Assembly: GCF_042660705.1 (NCBI RefSeq) | Contig: NZ_JBHSUQ010000001.1 | Reading direction: 5' to 3' (one strand) | Origin: Undibacterium_A arcticum | GTDB lineage: Bacteria; Pseudomonadota; Gammaproteobacteria; Burkholderiales; Burkholderiaceae_D | Length of the DNA stretch: 64,000 bases | In this document: positions 50,394 to 58,414 of the stretch, piece after piece | Position numbering within the stretch: position 1 is the stretch's first letter | Layout of the letters: every line of letters starts with the position of its first letter | Position numbers and translations under genes: made by a program | The notes under the pieces: model-generated | Databases searched by the model: none | Told to the model about the DNA's origin: nothing | Seen by the model: the letters and a program-made list of their open reading frames with translations, nothing else

Positions 50394-51620
50394 TCACCAC
50401 TTGATGCGGTGTTTCTCCTCTGTCTCCTTATGACGTTTGTCGTCCGATGAATGCAGGTAGTTGCTCGTTGTGCCGATCGATTCGTGTCCCAGGTTGTCAC
50501 GGACGTGCCGCAGGTCGACATCGCTATTTGCCATGTGCGAACCGGCCGTGTGTCGCAGCCAATGCGCAGACGCCTGTTCAACACGATCCGCAATCGCTTG
50601 GTATTGCTCGCCGCGTTGTCTGAGCCGGATGGCAGTGTGCTCGAATACCTTTTTCACTATTGCATGCACAGCGCCGCGCGTCATTGGTCTTGTGCGACTG
50701 CCGATCGGCAAAAGAAGCGGAACGTCGTCACCCGTTAGCGGAAAAGGTGCAAGGCCTTTTTCTCTGCGATAGCGCGCCAGTTCGACCATCAACTCATTCG
50801 TAGCCGGCACAATCCGCAGCTTGTCGCCTTTGCCCAGAATCTCGAGCCACCAGCGCTCATCGCCATCCTTGTCGCGCCGGCAAAAGAAACTACCCATCGT
50901 GGTGCCGACGACCTCGGAGATGCGCAAGCCGCACAGGTACAGTAATGAAAACAGCCACCGTGCGCGATAGTAATGCGCGCGTTCGCGATCCGATTCCTTC
51001 GGCATCGCATCGATCGTCATTTTCACTTCACTCCACAAATCCACTTCGAGGTAACGGGTGATGCGTGGTTTTGCCTTGCGGGCGCGCTGACGCGACAGCG
51101 ACAGTGGATTGCCAGCGAGGTAGCCCGCATTGACCAGCCACGAGAACAGCGTGTTGAGAATGATGATTGCCTGGCGCTGACTAGTAGGGGAGAGGGGGCC
51201 GGCGAACGGCCGCCATTCTGGATGCGCGCGCGCGAACTTGCGGCCATCGCGCATCACCCACTGTGTCGCCGGTTGCGGATCGGACAGAAACCGTTGATAG
51301 ACCAGCAGGTCTTCATGCGTGAGCGACGATAGCGGCTTGCTCAGCTGGATGGTCGACCAGAGCAGCAGGCGTTCGGCTTCCTTGCGGTAATTGTCGAACG
51401 TGGTCTTGGTATCGATAAAGCGCGCGAGCCATGCCTTGATCGCATCGACATCGTGGTTGGCAGCGATTTGGGGACGGTTGCCGGTGGCCCGGTTGGTGCC
51501 ATCGCGGCCATCGATGTGGGAGGGCAGTTGTACGCTGTCGATCGTCGCGAGCACGGGAAGAATAGCGGGATGTAAATTGGTAGAAGGCATTATCAGTGCT
51601 GACGCATCTAGAATTGGCAC
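50394..51620 (-). CDS. Tyrosine recombinase/integrase (copy 1, intact)
   Basis: 408 residues, XerC/D-like. N-terminal SAM-like core-binding domain (VDAIKAWLARFIDTKTTFDN, SSLTHEDLLVYQRFLSDPQP). Catalytic residues: Arg in YLCGLRISEVVGTTMGSF, Lys in LGKGDKLRIVPA, His-x2-Arg in HWLRHTAGSHMANSDVDLRH, His/Tyr in LGHESIGTTSNYLHSSD. The GTG at 51620 is favoured because the second copy keeps the same start and leader. It is divergent from kfrA1 across a 112-bp region with shared boxes. Confidence 0.9.
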   Translation of the reverse strand: MPILDASALIMPSTNLHPAILPVLATIDSVQLPSHIDGRDGTNRATGNRPQIAANHDVDAIKAWLARFIDTKTTFDNYRKEAERLLLWSTIQLSKPLSSLTHEDLLVYQRFLSDPQPATQWVMRDGRKFARAHPEWRPFAGPLSPTSQRQAIIILNTLFSWLVNAGYLAGNPLSLSRQRARKAKPRITRYLEVDLWSEVKMTIDAMPKESDRERAHYYRARWLFSLLYLCGLRISEVVGTTMGSFFCRRDKDGDERWWLEILGKGDKLRIVPATNELMVELARYRREKGLAPFPLTGDDVPLLLPIGSRTRPMTRGAVHAIVKKVFEHTAIRLRQRGEQYQAIADRVEQASAHWLRHTAGSHMANSDVDLRHVRDNLGHESIGTTSNYLHSSDDKRHKETEEKHRIKW

Positions 51621-51635
51621 GCTCTGATAATACTC

Positions 51636-51655
51636 GACATTATAGAGTTAATGTC
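51636..51655. repeat. dif-like inverted repeat (copy 1)
   Basis: GACATTA, spacer TAGAGT, TAATGTC: 7-bp perfect arms around a 6-bp spacer, the geometry of a tyrosine recombinase core site. The same arms recur at 55806-55825. It lies 16 bp before the integrase start codon. Confidence 0.6.
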
Positions 51656-51685
51656 ATAATTTTAAACCATATAGTAAAATTTAGT

Positions 51686-51704
51686 ACGTAATACGTAGTA
51701 TTAT
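51686..51704. promoter_or_regulatory. Shared 19-bp box (copy 1), possible KfrA-like operator
   Basis: ACGTAATACGTAGTATTAT, containing two TACGTA-type repeats. It is present without change (inverted) at 55757-55775. It lies 29 bp before the KfrA-like start. Confidence 0.55.
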
Positions 51705-51732
51705 CAATCTTCAAAATTCGCCAAACTTAATC

Positions 51733-52785
51733 GTGGACACGCCTCGTACCAATGAAAAGCAGCTTCTCGCCGATATCGATCGCCTGCGCGAACAGTTTAC
51801 GCAAACCCAGGACCTGTACCGCGAGGTCTGTGTATTACTGTTCTTTCGCTATGGGATGACGCCGACCGCGAACAAGCTCTATCAGCTCGTGCGCAAGGGC
51901 AGCATGACCGCACCGGCCGAAGCCCTCAATAAATTCTGGGAAGACTTGCGGGAAAAAAGCCGCGTGCGGATTGAACATCCGGATCTGCCCGAGGCCCTGA
52001 AAACCGCCGCGGGCGACTTGACTGCAACGCTATGGACCGCCGCCCAGGCCTTGGCGCATGAAACGCTGGCATCGTACCGAAGCGAGACGCAGGTAGCGAT
52101 TATGGATGCCAAGTCAGCGGTCGAAAATGCCGAAAGTGAACGCGATACCATGCTGCGAGAGCGCGACGAGGCGCTCCGCGGCCGCGAAGAAGCCTCTCGG
52201 CGGGTCAGCGCACTTGAGCAAAATCTTGCTGCCGCAGTCGCCACTAGGATGGCGCTTGAATCGCATCTAAAACAGGCGATGGACGACAACGCGGTGCATC
52301 AGCAGCGGCTGGAGGACGCGCGTCGAGAATTTACTTCGGAATTGGAGAAGCTGCGCGCGGCGGCTCATCTTGCTGACGAGCGCTTCCGGGCCGCCGAGAC
52401 CAGAACTTTGCTGGAAATCGACCGCGAAAGAACTCGCGCCGCCAAGCTGCAAAAAGAGTTGGACGCTTGCCGTATCGCCGGCACGCAGGCGGTCGAGCGG
52501 CTGCGGTCAGAGGCAACTGGACTTCAATCGCAATTGGGAGACCTCCGGCAAAATGCAGGCATATTGGAAGGTAATCTGCAGGCCGTTACCGCAAGTCGAG
52601 ACATGGCGATCATTGATCTGAAGGCCCTCCAAGCGCAATTGGCAGAGGCGGCTGCAAAACTGGGTTCATTGCGAAGTGATGGGGAAAGCTGGCGCCTCCA
52701 GGCGGAAGAGGCTCAGCGCATGGTCGCAGAGTTGCGGAAGGCACCAAAACCGGTGCGAGTGCCACGCAAATCGAAGGCTGAATAA
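51733..52785 (+). CDS. KfrA-like DNA-binding protein (copy 1)
   Basis: 350 residues. The N-terminus (LLADIDRLREQFTQTQDLYREVCVLLFFRYGMTPTANKLYQLVRKG) is a KfrA-type DNA-binding domain. From residue 115 on it is nearly all coiled coil (RDEALRGREEASRRVSALEQ, RAAKLQKELDACRIAGTQ). The tail is basic (KAPKPVRVPRKSKAE). KfrA proteins are plasmid partition-associated regulators that also bind their own promoters. GTG start at 51733. It is divergent from integrase 1. Confidence 0.85.
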   Translation: MDTPRTNEKQLLADIDRLREQFTQTQDLYREVCVLLFFRYGMTPTANKLYQLVRKGSMTAPAEALNKFWEDLREKSRVRIEHPDLPEALKTAAGDLTATLWTAAQALAHETLASYRSETQVAIMDAKSAVENAESERDTMLRERDEALRGREEASRRVSALEQNLAAAVATRMALESHLKQAMDDNAVHQQRLEDARREFTSELEKLRAAAHLADERFRAAETRTLLEIDRERTRAAKLQKELDACRIAGTQAVERLRSEATGLQSQLGDLRQNAGILEGNLQAVTASRDMAIIDLKALQAQLAEAAAKLGSLRSDGESWRLQAEEAQRMVAELRKAPKPVRVPRKSKAE

Positions 52786-53239
52786 ATTATCCGCAATCGG
52801 TACGCGTCCGAGCAAGCCAATGCGTCCAATGCGTCCAATGTCGTCCGAAAGGTAAAAGCACCCGGGAAAAGAATGGCGTTTCGGCGTAAAAGTAATGGCA
52901 TACGGGAAAAGCAGAAAGGGCATTTATTCTTTTCTCGACCATCTTTACCTTCAAATACAGGATACTTTGACGTTGGAGCTCAGAAAACAACCGTTTAAGG
53001 GCTGTCGTTATTGTGCGTAATTTGCAGTGCCAATTTGACATAATGCCAATTATGCGAAGTCAGTGTAGTTCGGCGGGCTACTCACAGCTTGCTGGTCTCA
53101 TCTAGTAAATCCATTGACAATCCCGAAGTAATTTCATTGAGTCAGCCATTTAAAACGTCAGTGGCTGAAAAGTAAAACAACTTCCTTCGGATTGGTCACA
53201 TAGACATCAATTTTGATGCGGCTCATGTTAGCGCCGAAT
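52786..53239. other. Module interior, intergenic
   Basis: Holds a tandem 9-mer (ATGCGTCCA twice at 52820-52837 plus a degenerate third copy to 52846) and a GTAAAAGTA word at 52885-52893. No gene recognised. Confidence 0.4.
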
Positions 53240-53697
53240 TTATACCACGAAGAACGCATGCCGATTAGCGCGGGCGTCATGAAGCGCGTGGTGGCGCTTG
53301 GCACCAGGTAGTTGAAAATAACTTTCCCGACGCGCCTGATCTATTCGATCGGAAATCAAGGCTGGGCCTATCCAGCTAGGCTGCTCGCCGTCCAAGGCGT
53401 CGAGGAACAACTCCCAATCCGTTGAATAATCGAATCCAACCTGAATCTCACCTTGATGCCGAAATTGGGAGAGCCAAGAAAGCAAATTGACTTTAGCTCG
53501 GCGCGTGTCATTGCGACACTTGAGTCGTTTTGCGTCAGCATCGGCAGGATTCCTGCGCGCACAAAATTATTACACTTCGCAACGTCAAAATCGTTCCGTT
53601 CGGCGTAAAACTCTCGGCCGTCTTGGCTTACAAGGCCAATGCTGATCAGCTCAATGTCAATAAAATCGGTAAATTCGGTATCGAGAAAGATAAGCAT
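53240..53697 (-). CDS. DEDDh 3'-5' exonuclease-like protein, one frameshift
   Basis: About 153 residues after correction, resembling the Rv2179c/DUF5051-type 3'-5' exoribonucleases. ExoI motif FLDTEFTDF (Asp-Glu) at the N-terminus; GFDYSTDWELFLDALDG holds the second Asp; the ExoIII motif RHHALHDARANRHAF has the final His and Asp. One A is missing near 53486, with the corrected text KSNLLSWLSQFRHQGEIQ. It is carried inside the mirror-image recombinase/KfrA module and may be cargo. Confidence 0.8.
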
Positions 53698-53996
53698 TAT
53701 TGGGCCTTATTTTTTGCCATGGGACACTTTTCGGAACTAATTTCCTCTCATGTGTGCTTCAGCACACTTGTTAGATTTTTAGTTCCAAACACACGCATAC
53801 AACCGCACAACTGCAAGACATTTAGTTCCGAACCGTGCACGAAGGCAAAATAATGGCCAAACCGCGGACAGAAATCTCCCTGGTCTCATGACACAATTCT
53901 CGTAGTCCTCGCGGTGACCAGTTGTGTTGCGCCCAGGCGACATGCCCGTCTGATTTAGCGGAGTCGCCGGCAGTGCGAAAAGTCTGAGCACACTCG
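53698..53996. repeat. TTAGTTCC repeat region
   Basis: TTCGGAACTAA at 53730-53740, TTAGTTCCAAA at 53779-53789 and TTAGTTCCGAA at 53822-53832; the first and third are perfect inverted copies. Between them a GTGTGC-TTCA-GCACAC hairpin (53752-53767) is followed by ATTTTT. Confidence 0.55.
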
Positions 53997-54416
53997 CTAT
54001 GTTCCGCTATCCGCGCGCCTTACCACCAGCTCGCCGGCGTCGGAGATTGACAACGTCAGTGCATCTCCTTCTTTCCAGCCCAGCGCCCCCAACAATTCGT
54101 CCGGCAACTCCAAGATCCCATCACCGCTTTCATCTCCGGCATCCATGATGCGAGTAACAAACAGGCCACTCTCCGCATCTTTGATTGGCACCGGCGGCAG
54201 GTATCTTAACAAGATCGCAAGCAGCATTGCGTCATTGCCTTCGTCTGGCAAGCCTAACCAGCTGGCGCAGATGGACTCGGAATAATCGGCCCAGGCTCGC
54301 ACGATGCGGTCAGTCTTGACTTTGTGACCGGCAGCTTCCAGGCAGCAGCGCATACGCTCCACATCTGGCGTAAAGTCCTTGGCTAATTGTTGTCGTTCGG
54401 CGAGGGTCGGAATCAT
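53997..54416 (-). CDS. AbrB/SpoVT-domain protein
   Basis: 139 residues. The N-terminal half (ERMRCCLEAAGHKVKTDRIV, AWADYSESICASWLGLPDEG) is a helical domain of unknown function; the C-terminal half (DGILELPDELLGALGWKEGD, TLSISDAGELVVR) is a swapped-hairpin AbrB/MazE-like DNA-binding domain. No toxin partner is adjacent, so a stand-alone regulator is more likely than an antitoxin. It lies inside the mobile module. Confidence 0.75.
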   Translation of the reverse strand: MIPTLAERQQLAKDFTPDVERMRCCLEAAGHKVKTDRIVRAWADYSESICASWLGLPDEGNDAMLLAILLRYLPPVPIKDAESGLFVTRIMDAGDESGDGILELPDELLGALGWKEGDALTLSISDAGELVVRRADSGT

Positions 54417-54674
54417 GGAAATGCCTTTGTGGTGGACAGGCCTGTCGATATCATAGCTACTTCCACGCTTGAAAGTAGCAGGATGGCGCTCCTACGACAA
54501 TTGATACACTAAATGTCAGGGGCACCTGGACGTCACCTGGGCTCCGGTTTTGGTGCAAACTACTCCATCGTCCGTTGAAGTAAAAGTGTCCATTTAAGTG
54601 TACGTAAAAGTGACTGTTCCCGAACGTTTGAAGTAAAAGTGTCAATGTCATCGCGTGCGTACCCATGTGGCTGA
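54417..54674. repeat. GTAAAAGTG repeat stretch
   Basis: GTAAAAGTG occurs at 54580-54588, 54604-54612 and 54633-54641; a 16-mer TTGAAGTAAAAGTGTC repeats at 54575-54590 and 54628-54643. Similar short repeats are found at the ends of IS21-type elements; no transposase remains. Confidence 0.5.
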
Positions 54675-55727
54675 TCATTCCAGTTTTCTCCGCTTGGCCC
54701 GCGCCGGTGGTGGAGCAGTCGAGTCTCGCTTTCGTGCCGTTGATTCATAACTTTGGAGCTGTCGCAACAGTGCGTCTCTCTCGGCGCGTAAGGCCCCGGC
54801 TTCGGCGCCGGCGTCAGAAAGTTGCGTTCGCGACGTCTCGAGCTCACGGATGGCGGCATCCCGACCCTCGGAAACTGTCTGGATTGCCCCTTCGAGCACC
54901 CCAAGGGCATGTCTCAAGTCCGCCACTTGAGTTTGAAGGCCACTGCATTCAGCGCGATGGCGGTCGTCTGCAACCTTACCTTCAGTGCGCGCGGTTTCGA
55001 GTGCTTTCTGAAGTCGAGCTGTGGCCGTGCGCTCGCGGTCAATCTCAAGCAGTGCGCGTGTCTCCACAGCGCCAAACCTGTCCTCACTCTGCTGCGCCGC
55101 GGTGCGCAGCTTTTCCAGTTCGGCAGCAAAATCGCGCCGGGCGTCGTCTAGTCTGGCCCGATTTGCCGTGAGTTCAGTTCGCGCATCGAGGAGTTGCGAT
55201 TCGACCACCGATTTCGTCGACGTCAGCGCAGTGATTTCGTGCCTTAGTGCATCGGACTCAAGGCGCGCTTGCGCCAGTTCATCCTGGACCGATGCCAACG
55301 CCATCCTCGCTTGGTCACGTGCATTGAAAGCCTGCTTTTCTTCTTCCCTGGCTTCGTCGACTTGCGCTTGCGCATCATTCTGAAACGAAGCGAGAGTCTC
55401 GTGTGCAGTTGTCTGCGCCGCCGTCCATAAAGTTGCGACCAGTTCGCCCGCCGCATCCTTCAGGGCATTGGGCAGATCCGGATGGCTGACGGTAACCCGG
55501 CTCTTCTCCCTCAGGTTTTCCCAGAACCGATTAAGTGCCTCGGCAGGCGCCGACATACTGCCCTTGCGCACCAGCTGGTACAACTTGTTTGCCGTCGGAG
55601 TCATCCCATACCGGAAGAACATGGCGACGCACACCTCGCGATACAGATCCTGGGTTTGCGGGAACTGCTCGCGCAGGCGGTCGATATCGGCAATCAATTG
55701 CTTTTCAGTGGCGACGAGGGTGTCCAT
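54675..55727 (-). CDS. KfrA-like DNA-binding protein (copy 2)
   Basis: 350 residues, the same length as copy 1. The DNA-binding N-terminus (QLIADIDRLREQFPQTQDLY, GMTPTANKLYQLVRKGSMSA) is closely related to copy 1, whereas the coiled coil (ARMALASVQDELAQARLESD, RTATARLQKALETARTEG) has diverged strongly. Basic tail RAKRRKLE. The ATG at 55727 mirrors the GTG of copy 1. It is divergent from the second integrase. Confidence 0.85.
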   Translation of the reverse strand: MDTLVATEKQLIADIDRLREQFPQTQDLYREVCVAMFFRYGMTPTANKLYQLVRKGSMSAPAEALNRFWENLREKSRVTVSHPDLPNALKDAAGELVATLWTAAQTTAHETLASFQNDAQAQVDEAREEEKQAFNARDQARMALASVQDELAQARLESDALRHEITALTSTKSVVESQLLDARTELTANRARLDDARRDFAAELEKLRTAAQQSEDRFGAVETRALLEIDRERTATARLQKALETARTEGKVADDRHRAECSGLQTQVADLRHALGVLEGAIQTVSEGRDAAIRELETSRTQLSDAGAEAGALRAERDALLRQLQSYESTARKRDSTAPPPARAKRRKLE

Positions 55728-55756
55728 GGCGTATTTTCGGCAAGTTGCATTGATAA

Positions 55757-55775
55757 ATAATACTACGTATTACGT
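55757..55775. promoter_or_regulatory. Shared 19-bp box (copy 2)
   Basis: On the plus strand ATAATACTACGTATTACGT, the exact reverse complement of the box at 51686-51704. Same position relative to the KfrA start. Confidence 0.55.
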
Positions 55776-55805
55776 TAAATATACAACTACCATTCCTGTA
55801 AATAT

Positions 55806-55825
55806 GACATTACTGTTATAATGTC
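55806..55825. repeat. dif-like inverted repeat (copy 2)
   Basis: GACATTA, spacer CTGTTA, TAATGTC. The arms are the same as at 51636-51655, but the spacer differs (TAACAG when read in the copy 1 direction). Confidence 0.6.
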
Positions 55826-55839
55826 GAGTATTATCCAGC

Positions 55840-56612
55840 GTGCCAATTCTAGATGCGTCAGCACTGATAATGCGTTCTGCCAATTTCCATCCCGCTATTC
55901 TTCCCGTGCTCGCGACGATCGAAAACGTACAACTGCCCTCCCACATCGATGGCCGCGATGGCACCGCCGGCAATCGCCCGCAAATCGCCGCCGACCACGA
56001 TGTCGATGCGATCAAGGCATGGCTCGCGCGCTTCCTCGATACCAAGACCACGTTCGACAATTACCGCAAGGAAGCCGAACGCCTGCTGCTCTGGTCGACC
56101 ATCCAGCTCAGCAAACCGCTATCGTCGCTCACGCATGAAGACCTGCTGGTCTATCAACGGTTTCTGTCGGATCCGCAGCCGGCAACGCTCTGAGTGATCG
56201 CGATGGCCGCAAGTTCGCGCGCGCACATCCAGAGTGGCGGCCGTTCGCCGGACCGCTCTCCCCTACCAGCCAGCGCCAGGCAATCATCATTCTCAACACG
56301 CTGTTCTCGTGGCTGGTCAATGCAGGCTACCTGGCCGGCAATCCACTGTCGCTGTCGCGTCAGCGCGCCCGTAGGGCAAAACCACGCATCACCCGTTACT
56401 TCGAAGAGGACTTGTGGAACGAAGTGAAAATGACGATCGATGCGATGCCGAAGGAATTGGATCGCGAACGCGAGCATTACTATCGCGCACGGTGGCTGTT
56501 TTCATTACTGTACCTGTGCGGCTTGCGCATCTCCGAGGTCGTCGGCACCACGATGGGCAGTTTCTTTTGCCGGCGCGACAAGGATGGTGAAGAGCGCTGG
56601 TGGATCGAGATC
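55840..56612 (+). pseudogene. Tyrosine recombinase (copy 2, degenerate and truncated)
   Basis: The GTG at 55840 and the first 115 codons match integrase 1 very closely (VDAIKAWLARFLDTKTTFDN). A stop (CTC TGA) and a one-base loss follow at about 56190-56203; thereafter the reading continues in other frames (SRQRARRAKPRITRYFEEDL, LFSLLYLCGLRISEVVGTTM). Homology ends abruptly at 56612, after RWWIEI, before the catalytic Lys, His, Arg and Tyr. It is thus dead. Confidence 0.88.
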
Positions 56613-56662
56613 CATAACGGTCACTCGCGAATGAAAAGCATAGAGAGACAAAACAAATTTCG

Positions 56663-57109
56663 CTACAAACGTCTTAATTCCTTACGTGCTTTTGCTTCGG
56701 TAAAACGCCTTTCTTCGTCAAGTGTCGCAGGGATCAAAGAAGGAACAGCAATCGGCTTCCCATCTGGGTCTACCGCGACCATCGTAAAGAAGCAACTATT
56801 CGCATGACGAACTGTGCGTGTCTGAATATTCTCGGCTACGACCTTAATGCCGATTTCCATTGAAGACGTTCCAGTGTAATTAACAGAGGCAAGAAACGTA
56901 ACGAGCTCACCGACATGAATAGGTTGACGGAATGTCACTTTGTCGACGGACAGGGTCACGACGTAGTGTCCCGCATATCGGCTGGCACAAGCGTACGCGA
57001 CCTGATCCAGGAATTTAAGAATAGTCCCGCCGTGAACGTTACCTGCAAAGTTAGCCATGTCTGGTGTCATGAGCACGGTCATGGCGAGTTGGTGGCTAGG
57101 AAGATTCAA
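56663..57109 (-). CDS. Acyl-CoA thioesterase, hotdog fold
   Basis: 148 residues, YciA/BACH-like. MTVLMTPDMANFAGNVHGGT gives the catalytic Asn/His/Asp region, followed by ILKFLDQVAYACASRYAGHY and VGELVTFLASVNYTGTSSME. Hydrolyses acyl-CoA to acid and CoA. The 3' end lies only 50 bp from the break in integrase 2, so the mobile module may have inserted just after this gene. Its C-terminus (ERRFTEAKARKELRRL) looks complete. Confidence 0.88.
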   Translation of the reverse strand: MNLPSHQLAMTVLMTPDMANFAGNVHGGTILKFLDQVAYACASRYAGHYVVTLSVDKVTFRQPIHVGELVTFLASVNYTGTSSMEIGIKVVAENIQTRTVRHANSCFFTMVAVDPDGKPIAVPSLIPATLDEERRFTEAKARKELRRL

Positions 57110-57395
57110 TTACTCTCCAACAAATTGTTTTAATCATATGAAATCACTCGTGGCAGTAATACCGTTATTTATACTTTCGATGTTAGGTCGTGATTTTTTA
57201 ATCATAATCCTAGCTCAAAACTAGACCATCCCTTGGGCAGCAAAATTTTTTCTTTCGGGTCCTGTGCCATCATAGAGATAGATAGTAAAGACTCGTCGTA
57301 GTGTGCCTTTGTAGAGTAAATAACAGACGCCGAAGTGCCCGTTCCATTGCTAACCAACATACAACGACTTCTAGGTGAGACTCAAGCCATCACAA

Positions 57396-57512
57396 TTAGA
57401 ACGTGGGCTTGCCCCCCAGCGCGAAGGTCGAAGCCGATTCGCGCGCTACCAAAAAAAAAAAGACACTCATTGATACCAGCCTAGAAAGCTGATAAACGCC
57501 GGCCGTGTTCAT
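57396..57512 (-). CDS. Possible 39-residue peptide with RBS in a hairpin loop
   Basis: ATG at 57512 preceded by AAGGAG. The product starts MNTAGVYQLSRLVSMSV and contains a FFFLVA hydrophobic patch made by an 11-T run, ending GGKPTF. No family known. It could equally be the broken start of a larger gene whose frame is lost in the homopolymer. Confidence 0.25.
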   Translation of the reverse strand: MNTAGVYQLSRLVSMSVFFFLVARESASTFALGGKPTF

Positions 57513-57544
57513 AAGGTCTCCTTGCCCAACACTCGGCCGGTTTT
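57499..57544 (+). terminator. Hairpin, plus-strand terminator or RBS-presenting structure
   Basis: CCGGCCGTGTT (57499-57509) and AACAC-TC-GGCCGG (57528-57540) pair over 11 bp with a 2-nt bulge, loop of 18 nt, followed by TTTT. On the minus strand the loop displays AAGGAG and ATG. Confidence 0.5.
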
Positions 57545-57589
57545 ATCGAAGATTGTCGATACTTCGGCACTTCTCGCTTGCAAATAAAC

Positions 57590-58368
57590 TTATCGGCCAC
57601 TGAACTTGGGCTTTCGCTTCTCCAGAAATGCCTCGATGCCTTCCTTACGATCCGCACTCGCTGCCATTAACGAAAAGGATTTTCGTTCGAGATTGAGACC
57701 AGCTTCCAGGCCCACTTCGAAGGATTTCAACATCGCCTCCTTGGCCAGTCTGATCGCCAGCGGCGATTTGCCGGCGATGGTGCCGGCCAGCGCCAGTGTG
57801 CGTTCCAACGTGTGTTCGTCGGCAGTGACTTCAGCCACCAAGCCGGCTGCCAGCGCGGTTCGCGCATCGATCATTTCCCCGCTCAACACTAGTTTCATTG
57901 CGAGCGGTTTGCCGACGGTTTGATCAGACGTTGCGTGCCACCTGCACCCGGTATCGTTCCAAGGTTGATTTCGGGCTGGCCGAATTTAGCGCCCTCGCCT
58001 GCGATCACGATATCTACGTGCATCGCCAGTTCACAGCCGGCACCCAGCGCATAACCGTTCACCGCCGCGAGCAACGGCTTGTGAAACGCACTTATCGCCT
58101 TCCAGTATTCCGGCCGGTTGTCGATAAGCGCACCGATCGCGTCAAGCTGTGCCATTTCCTTGATGTCGGCACCGGCTGCAAAAACCTTCTGGCTACCGGT
58201 AATGACCACGACGCGAATCGTCGCGTCCGCTGCTGCCGCACACAGCGTTTCCGTAATTTCGAGCAAGCTGTTGTTGCGCAGCGCATTGCGCGCATCCGGG
58301 CGGTTCAGTGTGATGAGAAGAATGTCGTCTTGCGGCCGGTCGACGAGGATGTCCTGATAAGTTTCCAT
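57590..58368 (-). CDS. paaF: Enoyl-CoA hydratase, PaaF-like, one frameshift
   Basis: About 259 residues. Crotonase motifs: LNRPDARNALRNNSLLEI, FAAGADIKEMAQLDA (oxyanion hole), VNGYALGAGCELAMHVDIVI (second oxyanion Gly and Glu), and FGQPEINLGTIPGAGGTQRL (catalytic Glu). One C is missing near 57920, where RLIQTVGKPLAMKLVLSGEM should be continuous. It resembles the 2,3-dehydroadipyl-CoA hydratase PaaF. The nearby transporter and 3-oxoadipyl-CoA thiolase suggest aromatic/phenylacetate catabolism. Confidence 0.85.
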
Positions 58369-58414
58369 GAGTAGCGCGTGAATATCTTGTTGTTTGTGGG
58401 AAGTCAATGACTTG

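Larger units (their letters stand above)
57110..57589. other. Intergenic with unusual hairpin
   Basis: 480 bp. Contains the hairpin at 57499-57540 and an 11-A run at 57451-57461. A minus-strand 39-codon reading (57512 down to 57396) with an RBS inside the hairpin loop is the only candidate gene. Otherwise AT-rich at 57130-57300. Confidence 0.4.

Noticed and set aside
53997..54416. Toxin-antitoxin system based on the AbrB-like gene
   Set aside because: No adjacent small toxin gene; the exonuclease nearby is not a known toxin family and is separated by 300 bp.
50394..56612. CRISPR array or retron in the accessory region
   Set aside because: No regularly spaced repeats of CRISPR size and no reverse transcriptase gene.
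50394..56612. Module inserted in a tRNA gene
   Set aside because: No tRNA gene or fragment was seen at either border by eye.
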